A DNA stretch of 64,000 nucleotides, taken from assembly GCA_037957365.1 (NCBI GenBank), contig JARHVA010001426.1, forward strand, positions 587,501 through 651,500. The letters are read 5' to 3'. How positions within the stretch are numbered: position 1 is the stretch's first letter; every line of letters starts with the position of its first letter. The DNA is from Torreya grandis. Lineage: Eukaryota; Streptophyta; Pinopsida; Cupressales; Taxaceae. The notes beneath the pieces are model-generated. The model saw only the letters and a program-made list of their open reading frames with translations. It made no database searches and was not told the DNA's origin. Below are positions 12,400 to 24,801 of the stretch, piece by piece. A program made the translations under genes and the position numbers.

Positions 12400-14260
12400 C
12401 AATAATTTCACCTTAGATCTACATTTTTTATTCTTTAAGGAGACACCAACATCTACATGATGCTTAGAAGGACTATAAGAGGGAGTCTAAGAAGGGTCCC
12501 CTTAAGGAGGGATTGACTGGGAGGTCAGATTCTCCTGCAAGGGGTATTTCGAGAAGGAGAAGGTCCAAGGTAAGAAAGGGGGACCTCAGTAGTCTGAATG
12601 TAAATGGGAGGGGGAGCAGGGGGAACATGCCTAACACAAAACTCAACACCACTTGTCACCACCACCTTGTGGGAGAAAGGGGGAGGTATAACTTATCATG
12701 ATTAAGCCATTTGAAATTTGGGTCAAGCACCCTTTCTTTCCTCTTACAGACTTGTTGAGGATGTTGATTGGACCTAGAGGGGCACCTAGCAATGTGATGG
12801 CCAGGGAGGTGTTAATGGAAGCAGCGAAAGAGGAGGCCTTCCTAATTGATGTGTTGAGCCCACTAGCCTCTTGAGGAGAGTAGATTAACTGAAAAGCAGA
12901 GTGGCTTGGAGAGGTTAATGTAAGTACAAACATGAACTGAGTTAAGATTCTAGGAGGCAACATCATACTTCATAAAATAGCCAACTTTGTCAACCAAGAG
13001 TTTAATGACGCTGAAGCCACATTGGTATGACATTGAGTTGTATCAATTTTGGCAAGAAAAAAGGATTCCAAGGGTAGAAGAAATGGCCAAAACAGTTGAT
13101 GAAACACAGACCAAAATTTCACACAAAGTCACGATCAGCTAAGCTTTGAAATTCCACTAGGAAGAAGCCAACACATTACAAAGAGAAGGTAGTAGGACCA
13201 ATGGATCACCATTCCTTTAAGGCCCAAACAAAGAGCATTGAAGGAGAAGCGAATGATCCCACACATTTTTTGATCAGAGATTTATTGCCAATCTTAGCTT
13301 CCATCACCAATAAAGGAGGGTCAGGAACAATCAACTCAAAAACCGATGTGGTGACCCGAATCCAAACATCATCTAGCATAAGATCCATAACCAAAGCCGA
13401 AGAAGACAAATAGAAAGCATCCAACAGTGGAGGGACTGCAGAGTCAGAGCCCAAGGGGATCCAAGATTTGCAGAAATTGGAGTAGTGTTGATATGGGTTA
13501 GGAGCATTCTTGCATTTTGCATAAACCCAGTGAGTCTCAGAACCCCCAACCACCACATCAGAGAAAGCCTCTAGAGGAACGGGCAGAGGGGCAATGGAGG
13601 AAGAGGAAAAAGAGATCAAAGGGAAATCCTCAGCCAGACCAACCAATAGTACAACTGTCGGCAAGGGCTGAACTAGGGATGGAGATCCAATGAGTGTGGT
13701 CACGTGAACCTGAGAAGCCGGGTTGAGAGGGCTGGGAATCGCCAAAGATTCAGATAGGAGTACCACCAGAAATGACTGAGACTGGCCTACCCTCGCAGCA
13801 TAGGAATCAGGCACCACGTTCATAGCAAAGGTCGCTGGAGACATGGAAGAAACAAGACTAGATGGAACCGCAGGGGGAGACACAGCAGGGGGATGCGTAG
13901 CAGGAAGAGCAACTATCATCGAAGCATATGACTGGAGGCCCCCACGCGAAGATATGACACATTCTGACATGGGAGAGGAGATCATCGAGGCAGGAGGAGT
14001 AGACAAAAAACCAATGACTGGGCAAAAAAAAACATTTTTGCAGCTCGTCTAAAGCATCCCCAGGTTCTTCAATGAGCTCTTCAATGGCCTCCGCAGCATT
14101 TTCATGTCCAGAGAGTGAAACAAATCCAGAAGCCTTTTGGTGAGAGTAGGTAAGCGTTTTCAGGCTGAAATTCATTTACCATGGCCTGCTCTATTTTAGG
14201 GAGGGATGAAATGATGTGAGAAATCGACCGCAGACGCTCGCATAATATTACGTTTTTTTT
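12400..14260. other. GC-richer compositional island
   Basis: Base composition rises to around half G+C, with several CpG dinucleotides, against the AT-rich surroundings. Both strands carry long protein-like frames. On the plus strand an ATG at about 12700 opens a stretch of some 60 codons containing P-R-G-A-P-S-N-V-M-A-R-E-V-L-M-E-A-A-K-E, and frames at 12513-12701, 13201-13413 and 13843-14052 also look natural. The opposite strand carries a 266-codon frame. The island is either a younger insertion or sequence spared cytosine decay. I do not recognise its proteins. Confidence 0.5.
13206..14175 (-). pseudogene. Unidentified Ser/Pro-rich open frame (266 codons plus a frameshifted upstream part)
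   Basis: The longest open frame in the window runs on the minus strand from 14006 to 13206. Its first half is rich in Ser, Pro, Val and Leu (PPAVSPPAVPSS-like). Its second half is more globular, with several Trp and Cys (W-V-Y-A-K-C-K-N, F-C-K-S-W-I-P-L-G). A second frame at 14175-13858 joins it if one shift is assumed at an A9 run near 14030, giving an acidic start A-A-E-A-I-E-E-L-I-E-E. A Ser/Pro-rich tail would suit the C-terminal part of a LINE ORF1, but no DUF4283, zinc knuckle or endonuclease adjoins it. Plus-strand frames in the same interval look equally natural, so this may be only the open complement of a plus-strand gene. Function unknown. Confidence 0.3.
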
Positions 14261-14542
14261 AACCCAATACCACATTTAATAGCTCAAATATCTACATTTT
14301 ATCGTAATTTCTTTTTAAAAATTTTCCACCAACCACTAAATATTAGGGAAAATTTTATAGCTTGCATGTTAATGATTCCAAATAAATCATAGAGTAAAAT
14401 TAATACGAATTACAACACATATACCCGTGGCCGGCTCCATGCTCCTTGCAGCTGCTATAGGGGTGCGTGCATATATAAAATTTAGAGCATGCAATGTTGT
14501 GTAGTAATATTATTAAAAATAATAATTAATAGAATTTTTTTT

Positions 14543-15470
14543 AAGAAAATAAAAAGGTGGTAGGTCACTCATAGCATTATTGTAAGAGGAAATATATATA
14601 ATAAAAGGAATCGAAGAACATGAAGTCCATAAAAATATTACATGCAAAAAGGTTTTAAACTGGTTAGATATAGCAAAAATCAATTAAACAAAACATAAGA
14701 GCAATCAACATTAAACAGTCAAACATCTCTTGTACACAAACCACTACGAGCACGAGGACAACACTATCATGGTGGAAAACTTGCCGCCTCACCGTCATCT
14801 AGAAGCCTCATCCACTCCATTCGCATCTTTGTCAACCACCCCTACTCATGGGAGTACCACTTGGACAAGCAGTTCTACATCACCCAGAGCATCGTCTTCC
14901 ATCTAACTACCAATTTATTATCAAATCAAAGTTTCACGGCCTAAAAGACTTAAATACCCCCCTAAATTATCATGATCGGAGACCTTCTCTTACCACCCTA
15001 ATAGCATCCAACTCATCATAACTCTAACAATATCTCAACCAAATTTATCCTTGTTAAAGCCAAGAGGGCTGAAGACATCCACTTGATGTCACTTTTCTAA
15101 GAAAATCCCATAAAGATGCACCTTCATTAAAGCCTATTATCCTTCTAGAGAAACAATGCCCAACCCTCAAAGATGGGTTTACAATTGTTAACATGAAATA
15201 AATTGAGGGTGACCACTCTCCACGAACTGACTGGTACTTTTCTAACTACCAATCCAAGTGTCATCCTTTGATATGGATCCTATAGGATTCTCAGGCCCCT
15301 TTCCATTTACTAAGAGCCTACAGCCAACCCGTACAAGGAACATTGGGAAGTATCATCAACCTTACCCAATAAAGGCTGCGAGCGAGATATCATCTCTTTA
15401 TGCTTTAATGCCTTCCATGTCACAATTTACCCAGGTCGACAACTTACTAGGAAGGCTCGCTTGCCCTAGT
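14543..15470 (-). other. LINE 3' untranslated region
   Basis: About 930 bases on the minus strand separate the RNase H stop codon from the A tract. The end reads ...CCACCTTTTTATTTTC before the As. No coding frame continues on the minus strand. The plus-strand frame at 15258-15584 is an antisense shadow. Confidence 0.4.
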
Positions 15471-15954
15471 TCAAAAAATTCTGTCATTTTCTTGATCAAT
15501 GGCCAGGTTTGCCAGACCATTCGCTACTTTATTGCCCTCACGATAGCAATGGGAGATAATAAAATTATCAAAAGCACTAAGTAGAACTATCGCCTGTTGA
15601 AGAATATAGTTTATTTTCCAATCGATAGACCCTTTAGCTTTCAAAGCATTGACTATGATTTGGGAATCGCCCTCGATCCATAAATCTCTGATAGCAAAGT
15701 TAGCCGCCAAATGGCACCAATGCCCAAGCTTTCACTTTGTTATCATTTCCCTTCGGAATCTTAGTCGACTTTACCACTAATAGATATCCTTCACCGTTTC
15801 TTATTACACATCCAGTCCCCGATAAACCTTGATTTCCTATACATATGCCATCAAAATTGAGCTTAGAGAAATGTTGGGTAAGAAGAATCCATTTAACTTG
15901 ATCTCTCAATGAACCTTTCCCACTTCTCATGCCTAATCCCCTAATCCCAATTGG
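15471..15954 (-). pseudogene. LINE ORF2 RNase H domain
   Basis: RVT_3-type RNase H from the C-terminus of a plant LINE ORF2. The minus-strand frame enters at about 15954 with P-I-G-I-R-G-L-G-M-R-S-G-K-G. It then shows K-L-N-F-D-G (first catalytic Asp), G-N-Q-G-L-S-G-T-G-C-V-I-R-N, I-E-G-D-S-Q-I-I-V-N-A-L (catalytic Glu and Asp present) and Y-R-E-G-N-K-V-A-N (family: KVAD, so the last Asp is Asn). One frameshift near 15705 splits it into two open frames, 15930-15700 and 15710-15471. There are few stops compared with other relics here, suggesting a younger insertion. It adjoins the inverted RT segment directly. Confidence 0.75.
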
Positions 15955-15959
15955 CTCAA

Positions 15960-17480
15960 AAAGTTACCAATTCCTCATCATATCATTGTCCCATTTTGTC
16001 CAAACTGAAGAATAAGTCTGTGGCTTATTTCTTTAATGTAGACCCTGCCGATCTAGCACACATAAAAAGAATCTTTAATTTTAAGATTGAATCCCTCCCT
16101 GGCAAATATTTAGGCATTCCTCTATTCAATGGCAGATACAAGAACAATCTATGGAAAGATGTTATTAATAATCTGCATGCAAAGATTTCCTTATGGAAGG
16201 GGCGTTGGTTAACTTGGTAGGTAGGTTAAATTTGATTAAGGCTGTTTTAGCAGTGGTTCCAGTTTACATGATGTCTATTCTACAAATCTCGAAAGGAATT
16301 AACTTGGAGATGAAGAGAATTTGCAGACAATTCCTTTGGCAATGATCTTCAAAGGGAAAAAAGATTCATCTTCTGGCCTGGGACAAGTTATGTAAGCCGA
16401 AGAACTCAGGTGGAGCAGGTGTGCTTAACTTAAGTATTCAAAACCAAGCGCTGGAAACTATACTGGCATGGGGAATTTATAAAAATCTCGAGTCAAAGTG
16501 GGCTCGTTTGATGAGTACCAAGTATTTGGATTCCGCGGATAAGTAGGGAATTTTCACTGCCAAAAATCCTCCACGGGGATCGGCTATATGGAATTTTATC
16601 TTGAAGAGCAGAGAGGTTCTGTTGCCTAATTTGTCATGGGTTGTTCATAATGGGGAAAAGGCAGAGTTTTGGGATGACTCCTGGAACGGGGAGCCCAAGC
16701 TTTCAGTATGGGAGGAACTCAAAGAAGCCAAGGTTTACTTGAAGATGAATTGGAGAAATAAGGTTAAAGACTACTGGCGCATTGAATGGGGCCCAGGCTT
16801 TTTGGAGAGTAGCTTGGAGGAGCACATGGGAGTGTGATTTTCCCACTGACCAGAAGCTGTTGCTGCGAAGATTATTGGCTAAGAGGGTGGTTGTTTTTTC
16901 TAATCTGGAGGATGAGACTGTTTAGACGGTGGCAAAATCGGGTTCCTATTCAGCCAAGGAAGGATATAGGAATGTCACCTATAAGATGAAGTCAGATTGG
17001 CCTGTGAATTTACGTTGGAATGATGCTATCTTACCCAAAACCGGAGCATTTGCTTGGCTTGCTCTCCATAAAAAATCTTAAGAGATTGAGTCTAGGTCCA
17101 AACTTTAAGTGCGTTCTTTGTGGAGAGGAGGAAGAAAATTTGGATCATAATTTACTTCACTGCCCTTTTACTAGAGAATGCAGGCTTTGGTTTCTAAGGA
17201 AAATCAACTGGACTACTCCTTTGTCGGATACGCTGGTGTCCATGTTCAAGAATTGGCCGAGGTTGTTCACAGATTCTAAGTTTGCTTGTCAAGGTGGGAC
17301 CTTCGTTAATTGTTTGGCATTTATGGCGAGAAAGAAATTTCAGAGTTATTAGAAAGGAAGCCCTAGCATGCATTGCTGTTTGTAACAGATTAGAGGAGAC
17401 CATTTCTGAGGTGGTCGTTTCCATAATTAAAACATTTTTGGATTTCATTCGGTACCAAAGTTCATTTCAACTATAAATTC
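15960..17480 (+). pseudogene. LINE ORF2: RT C-terminal part and zf-RVT zinc finger (inverted segment)
   Basis: A plant L1-type ORF2 segment without endonuclease or RT catalytic core. It begins at the tail of the RT, with Y-L-G-I-P-L-F-N-G-R near 16110 and W-K-G-R-W-L near 16200. A frameshift near 16215 is followed by G-R-L-N-L-I-K-A-V and V-P-V-Y-M-M-S, then K-N-S-G-G-A-G-V-L-N-L-S-I-Q-N-Q-A-L near 16420, and W-D-D-S-W near 16675. The zf-RVT module at 17100-17190 has C-V-L-C-G-x3-E-x3-D-H-x3-H-C-P-F, intact for metal binding. It ends with I-V-W-H-L-W-R-E-R-N near 17320. At least three frameshifts and two Trp/Gln-to-stop changes make it inactive. Confidence 0.8.
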
Positions 17481-19849
17481 AACAACAGTAGAAACAACAC
17501 CACCGAAAATGTTAATGAACTGAGTATCGGTAATATTTCGCATAACTATTGCACTCTTAAATACACACGTGATCAATTCATTAGAATAAACTATAAATTA
17601 TAAATTAGAAGGCTATTTGAGGCGAACAGAAACATAAGATTATATCAGAACTTATGACACTATTGATTATATCATTGTCGTGTGTTGGAAATGGGCATAT
17701 ACTTGGGAAAGTTGGATCTTGACATGGGGATGGGTCAGCAATTGTTAAATTTCACACAGTGGACCATGTCTATTATTTTTTTTAATGATAGTTATGCATT
17801 TAAATTCGTTTAAAACAATACAAAATAAAAGTCCAAAAAAATCAAACATATATAATATTATATTTTACTACAAGTAAAAAATAAATATTATTAATATAAT
17901 TTATTATTTTAGTTATTTTTTAATTATAAAATACAATCAAATAATATACAAATCAAATACTTGTAATATTATATTTAATAACGAGTAAAATAAATGTTAC
18001 AAATATAATTTAGAGTTTGTATAAAATTTGACATGTTTAAATTTATCAATCTATGTATTTTTTAGTTGTAAAATACAGTTCAACTATATAAAAATAAAAT
18101 AAAAATTTGAAATTTCAATGACTTTCTTGATAAAGTCACATGGTAGACTAACACCATTAGCATAGAATTAATTGATTAAATTAATGAAATAAAAATAATA
18201 ATTAAAGTCATTGTTGCATGCATCTTTTCAATAAAATATTTATGAAAATGTAAAATTTTAACTCACATTATTACACTTATGGCAAAGGTATGAGGCATTT
18301 GTGATTATTTTGTATGATTTTAAATCATATGGTTTACTTTGTGAAGCTATCAATTTTGTTACTTATATATGTTTAACAAGTATTTAATATTTTATAAAGA
18401 CTTTATAAATAAATTTAATATAAAGTTATTATAAATGTCAAAATAAATATAATTAAGTTGTTATAATTTTTATAGTGAGAGGTATTCTACAATAGCATTT
18501 ATGGGATGGTTATGTGTAATAATGTAGTGAGTGTGTTCAATTTTAATTTTAATTTTAGATTCGACATCCAATTCATCATCATTTAAGAAAAAAAATCTCA
18601 AAAAATTTAATAGATATAAAATTAGTTCATACAATAGACATTACTAAAATCCCTCCCAAATTTCTTAGTGAAAATAAAAGTAGCAAAGAATGAGTGTCAA
18701 AAACCTTAAAGAAACATTAAAATATGTAATGAATTTTAAATTTTCTATCATCAATGAGAAGGTTTATGAGCATATAACAATGTATAAAATAATGGAATGC
18801 CACAAGAAACAATATAAAAAATTAGAAGAGGAGGTGATATGGAAGGGTCTCAAAGAAACACAAAATTAACAAATCCTTATCCCAATAGATATTTTGAGAT
18901 AAATTTCAAAAATACAATTGATTTTAGTCATAGAAACTTGATTCTCCATGTGTTATTTTTTGTCTAGAGTGTTATATTAGAATGAATATTTGTTTAGATC
19001 TTTAGGGGATTATTTGTAGTAGACATGGACAAGAGAAAAGTGTCCATTAGGATTTTGAAGATAATAACATGGATCTTGGACCTCAACAACCCAAACTAGC
19101 AAATTTGATCCTAATGCAAGGGATGTTGATCTCCTATGTGAATCCAAATTTACAAGTAACACATGTAACTTGAGGGAAACACAAATACAAAGGGCATACC
19201 ATTTATTTTCTAAAATAAATTAAAAAAATTGAAAAATAAATAACACCTTATTTTCAAAGCTTCTAATAATTATAATATGAAAAAACGACAATATGAAATT
19301 ATTTGTAACTTTACCATGACTAAATATCGAACATAAATGCACTTACATATAAGATTGAACCTACAAATTATATTCCTCAAATTGTTGTAGATGAAAGGAT
19401 TACGAAGGACCTTTGAAAGAGGCAAAGGCCAATACTTCACAAACTAATTCCATAAAATTTCAGGTCGAACCCATTTCAACAAGGAAAAAAGTTGAGAAAG
19501 GATCAGTGGCAGAACCAAATGCTCTCTTTAAAGGAGCGAATACCTCAAACGACCCTTTCCAGATTATAAAATTGGAAATATCCATCTCTTTTCCTGTTAG
19601 AAAACAATTCCGTTTGTGGGCCATCCTCCTATACCTCAAATGAACTTGTCAAATTCTAATGCACTTACCGGGAAAAAAACAAAAGACTTTCATATCCAAT
19701 TTGTTTCTATTATTCTTTTTGTTCATTTTATGCTGGAATGGTTTTTTTAGCAACACCATGTATTTATGGAAAAGATAAACATTATATTAAATTTATTTTC
19801 TATCTTTTTTATTGTCCATTTAATAATAGAATGACTTTTAAATTATATA
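17481..19849. other. Unassigned AT-rich DNA
   Basis: Very AT-rich with many A/T runs. A short plus-strand frame at 19413-19643 has a mixed composition but no motif. No terminal repeats or domains recognised. Confidence 0.3.
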
Positions 19850-20180
19850 TATATTATATATATGAAAAATAATGAATTAAAAAAGTCTAATGTAAGTAAA
19901 AACAGCTATTCATATTATCGAATTGACTCAATTTAAAATTAAATTTAAAAAATTAACTTGAAAATAAAAATTAAAACTTTTATGATAACTCTATCTTCTA
20001 TTTTTTGGTCCATTTAATATTTGAATGGTGTATTATGAGTAAAAATAACTATCTATATTATCGAATTGATTCAATTTAATATTAAATTTAAAAGATTAAC
20101 TTGAAAATAAAAAATAAAACCTTTATGATAACTCTGTGTTTTATTTTCTTGTCTATTTAATATTTGAATGGTGTATTAAT
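19850..20180. repeat. 143-bp degenerate tandem repeat
   Basis: The block TATCGAATTGA-TCAATTTAA followed by TTAACTTGAAAATAAAAA and TTATGATAACTCT occurs at 19916 and again at 20059, giving a 143-bp period. Parts of a third copy (TTTAATATTTGAATGGTGTATTA) trail at about 20155. The array is AT-rich and moderately diverged. Confidence 0.65.
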
Positions 20181-23100
20181 TATAAGAGTTAAAATATACC
20201 ATATATATAGAGAAAAGATATTTTTAATTCCCATAATAAAATTTGATATTTATTGGATTATTATTTTTTATAAATAAATTTTTTAGATGTTATTAATATC
20301 AAACGAAATTTGAATTTAGGAAGGGTTGAGCACAACCAAATTACTTAACCAATATATTTACATCTCATTACATATTAAAATATTTTTTTATATAATCTAA
20401 TAAATTTTATCATTAACATTCATTAAATATTTATAAGAAAAATTAAATTAAAAAAATATAATATGTGTAAAATTAACCATCCATATTATTTTAAATTTGT
20501 GATAATTTTATATTAAAATAAAGTAATTGATTAATATTTATAAAAAAAATTGAAAAAGTAAATTCATTCATTATTTTTTTGTTTTAAAGAATTGAATTAA
20601 AATTGCAACTTTATAGATTTACATGGTAAGAGTGAATTATGATTCCTAAATTTGTAAGTATTTTATTATTGTATGTTTAAATTTATATTAAATAATATTT
20701 TGTATAAAATTATAATTATTTTTAAAATTATATGAAAATATATTTTAAGTCTAGTTAATTAAAATAAAAAGATTACAACAAGAATTCAATCTATTAGTTT
20801 ATTATTTATAAAATATATAAGATAAAAGGTTTAAACAAAATTTAAAATAATTATTTTATTAAAATTCAAAATTTTAAATTCGTTAGTTTATTAACTATAA
20901 AATATACAAATTAAAAAGTTTAAATAAAATTTAAATTTATTATTTTATTAAAATTCAAAATTTTAAGTTATAAATAATTTTTAGGCTCTCTTTAAATTTG
21001 TTCTTATGTTTTTTAGGTTCAATCATATAAAATATTTATTATAATAATAAAATATTTAATTCTAAAAATATGAAGACAAAAACTAATGTCTATTATAAAA
21101 TAAAAAATAAAAAATTGACTAATATTTTATCAATACAATAATTAAAAATAATATATTAAAATATAAATGAATAACAAGCGATAATATATACATCAAAAGA
21201 TTAAATTATAAATATGAAAATATTATACTATTTGTTGGTTCCTTATTGTACACTTTTTTTATCTGACTTTGCACACTTGAGAAAAATGACAAACATGGAT
21301 GATAAACCCACTAATATGTCATTATAACCAGGGAAAGGTTTAGCACATAGATGAACCAGACACATACAATGACTAGGGGACATCAACAGAAGGTATGGTC
21401 AGCTCCCTACTACTTCTAGCTCTAGCTAAACCAAGGTAATAGGACTTGAGGGGTAGCTTGCTCACATGGAGTGATTATGCAATTCAATCTTCATGAATAA
21501 TTTGGCATAATGAAATACAAATATGACTAGGGAATAACGAAACTTGTTCACTCCACTTGGGAAGGGTTGTCAAAAGGAATGAACAAATGCACTAGGTCAC
21601 ATACAAGCTACTAAAGACATATGGGTGTATGACTGCAACTTTAATTCTAAAAAAAATTTCAACAACAAAGAGATGAAATGGAAGAGTGAAATGTTGGGCT
21701 TTAAATGAAAAAATTCAAACACATGTTGTATATGAAAGGTTTTATGCATCTGCAAGGAAAATAACACTTAACATATGCAAAGGGTGTATTATTTACAGGG
21801 TAGAATGGGGTAGGATAGTTGGATAATTTATAAAAAAAAAGGTGGCATGGTGGTGATTTTCAAATAATAGGGATTCTCTCAACATTAATTCCATTATTCC
21901 TTTGCAAAGACATAGAAAAACTCAAATGTAAGCTAATGGGAACTATAAAGAGTGATTTTCATTTATTGGTGCCAATATAATGGAAACACCCAAATTATTC
22001 CTAAAACCCTAGAGCATATACTAAAACTAAAATTTTAAATACATTTTTATCTTAAATCAATAAACCCAGGGTACCCTAAAGAGTTATTCAACAACATATT
22101 GTCAAAGTAAACTACAAACAGGGTTTATAATCCAAATCAATGCTTAAAATGATAACCAATAGTAAGCTTCAAACCAAATATCCATTCACCAACATTTGAA
22201 AATCATGTTATTGCACTTTATCAATAGGAAATAGTAAGAACCACAAACATTTTCATTAAACTTGAAAATAAACCTTACATACATCATTTTTCCAAAATGC
22301 TACCATAGGGACAAGCTTGGTGAGTTTTCTCTTTTGACAATGGAGACATAGACATGTTCTAAAATATTGTTAATGGTTTTAAAAATATAACCACCTTAGC
22401 AAGGGAGATAATACATACACATAATAGTTGATCTCAAAACTTTGAAGAACCTAGACTTAGAGAGAAAGAATAACCAACAACAAAACCCTTATAATAGATG
22501 AAAAGCCCTCTATTTATACATTTTTTACCACTTTACAAATCTAGGAGTGTGGGTTACAACTTGAAATATTTAAAAATTTCAAAAAACCCCCCAAAGTTCC
22601 ACCAAGATGCTCCTAGCTAGAAAATACTCCTTACCATGTCTAGAATATTCATCCATTTCAAAATAAAATCATTGTTGTAATTATTTGAGCTTGAAATAGA
22701 ATATTCACCTTGGAGGACAAACAAACCCTTTGTATTCTTATGTAACTACTTGGAGATGCCTTTGACCACTCATTAGCACATCTAGAAACTTCTTGATAGC
22801 TTCCCTTCCCCTTATGCATACCAAAGAATAATCATGCTCTTGTAATGATGGTATTTGAACACACTAAACTCATAGTTTCTTGAGAAATTTTCTTTGGATT
22901 GGCCCACCTTGATCTTATAAACTTGAAATATTTCTCCCATGGAGGTGTTTGAGTAAAAAAAGTAATGGAAAATGTAAAATTTAGGTCATTCTCACCTTTT
23001 TGTTTTTTGTGTCCAAATTGCCTTTTCACACTTTGCATTTTTCACATTTGCTTTTTTCAAACTTGCTTTCTAGGGTTAACTACATATTTTTAATGCATAA

Positions 23101-23259
23101 ATGCATTATTTTTCAAATTTTTGACCTTTTGGGGAAATTTTGGTCTCTTTTGAAAATTTGTAATATTCCTTATTTTGGGGAAATTTGGATCCCATTTGAA
23201 AAATTTTAATTCTTTTATATTAGGGAAATATGAAACTCAATATTAGTTTTGAAATTTAC
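20181..23259. other. Unassigned DNA, partly extremely AT-rich
   Basis: 20200-21240 is almost pure A/T with runs resembling AAATTTAAA and no frames. 21240-23259 is less extreme and holds only short chance frames (22832-23038 minus, 23000-23209 plus). No transposon ends or domains were recognised. Confidence 0.3.
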
Positions 23260-23690
23260 AAATGGTATAATTGCAAATTATAGAATTGAAATTCATAGTT
23301 GTAGTTCTCCTGAAAAGTTCCTATAAGGAAATAGGAACTCTAGCTATAATTTGAAAATTTGTAAAGTTATAAATTGTAGTTAGAATTACTATGCCCATGA
23401 AAAGATTCCTTAGGGAAATGAGAACTCCAACTATAATTTATAATTTAAAAAACTACAAAATTATAAATTACAATTGGAGTTATCATTTCCCTAAAAATTT
23501 TTCTTAGGGATATGGTAACTCCAAATGAAATTTATAATTTGTAAATTTTCAAAATTACAAATGACCTTAAAAATTCCCATTTGCACTAGGACCCTTAGGG
23601 AAATGGGAAATCCAACTACAATTTAAAATTTTACAAAATTATAAAATTATAATTGATCTTGAATGTTCCCATTATACATGGAATTCATGT
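23260..23690. repeat. About 90-bp tandem repeat with hairpin-forming units
   Basis: Four units carry a core like TTAGGGAAATG-GAACTCCAACTATAATTT at about 23321, 23411, 23503 and 23591, spaced 88-92 bp. Each unit also holds an imperfect inverted copy of its own core. The clearest fold-back is 23458-23540, where AATTGGAGTTATCATTTCCCTAA pairs with TTAGGGATATGGTAACTCCAAAT across a short loop, flanked by further complementary AT arms. The array is thus a row of potential hairpins. Confidence 0.7.
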
Positions 23691-24796
23691 TGATTAATGT
23701 TGATTGACATAAATGGGAGATCAAAGTGCAATTGTAATTTGCACAAGTGAAAAATTATAAAATCGCATTCCTCCATCAAATCTCCTTGAAGTTCCTCTTG
23801 AGTTGAATTTTTTCCATTTGCTTTGATTAGTAGATTTGGGAGACTTGACCATAATTTACAATTTAGATTTTACAAATTTCTTCTCCGACACAAATATCTC
23901 AGGGACTTTGGGAGCCTCATCTACAATTTTTAGAACTTGATTTTTTTTAATTCTCACCTAACTCCATTCCTACTCTAACGAAGCACACTGTAGAATATTT
24001 TTCAAGAAACTAAAATTTTCCATCCATTATTTTCAATACAATATCTTGTATCTTTATAGCATCTTAGGATCTCAAAGTCAATCTTAAAGAGAGAAAAACA
24101 TCATTGTTTTCTTTCATCCTCATTTCACCTTCATTATGGACATGAACTGATCTAACCAGATATGAGGATCACCAAGGATTGATTTAAAAACTTGAAAAGT
24201 ATCTATATGCACCATAACATCTATCTAATACAACATTGAAGAGAGGGTGCATAGGTTACAATAAGTATGCAAATAGACCCAGAACTGTTGTAGGAGAGGG
24301 AAGATTCCCAATTCAGTGTTACTAGTTTTACTGATCAGTGGATAAACCACTAAGACAATAGAAAGTATGATAATAACCATGAGATTTTCCAATTTTATCT
24401 CATAACCCTCCATCAATAACCTGGGAGCATAAAAATATATATCCTTGCAATGCATGAGTATTAAATAGAGGGCCACATTAAATGTCTTTTTGAAGAAAAG
24501 ATAGCTCAAAATCATGGTTGCATCTCATTACCATTTGATGAATTGCTACTAGTAGTTGGATCTTCCTCTACATTTGTGATAAATAATTATGCCTTGGCTT
24601 GAAAATGGTAATCTATGTGAGTTTTTGATCCACCATCAAGCTCATTATTCATAAATATTTCCATTGTAATAGTTGTCCACCTTCTTAGGAAATACTTACA
24701 AGTCATAGATAACAAGCAAAGGGGTATTTGTCTGATCAACAATATTTAGAAAACTTACTTTCCAAAGCTCAAACCCATCAAATTAAAAACCCCTTA
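23691..24796. other. Unassigned DNA upstream of the chromovirus
   Basis: Nothing recognisable. A minus-strand frame at 24225-24515 is hydrophobic and probably chance. This is the sequence into which the Ty3/gypsy element inserted. Confidence 0.3.
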
Positions 24797-24801
24797 TACC
24801 C
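24797..24801. other. Target-site duplication, left copy
   Basis: TACCC directly before the 5' LTR matches TAACC at 35754-35758 after the 3' LTR, four of five bases. Five bases is the usual size for Ty3/gypsy integrases. Confidence 0.55.

Larger units (their letters stand above)
14535..17480 (-). mobile_element. L1-type LINE with internal inversion (twin-priming structure)
   Basis: The 3' part of a plant L1-type LINE lies on the minus strand: RNase H at 15954-15471, a long untranslated tail, and an eight-base A tract at 14542-14535 (T8 on the plus strand). Joined to its inner end, in the opposite orientation, is the RT C-terminal and zinc-finger part at about 15960-17480. In an uninverted element the zinc finger would directly precede the RNase H. 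An inverted 5' segment, truncated in the RT and joined to the start of the 3' segment, is the product expected when the cDNA is primed twice at the insertion site. No target-site duplication was seen. The order of domains is clear; the mechanism is inferred. Confidence 0.6.

Noticed and set aside
13206..14006. 266-codon frame as an intact host gene
   Set aside because: No introns, domain or start context support it; the opposite strand is equally protein-like, and composition is skewed to Ser, Pro and Val.
15258..15584. 108-codon plus-strand frame
   Set aside because: It lies antisense to the LINE RNase H and its tail, whose motifs are clear on the minus strand.
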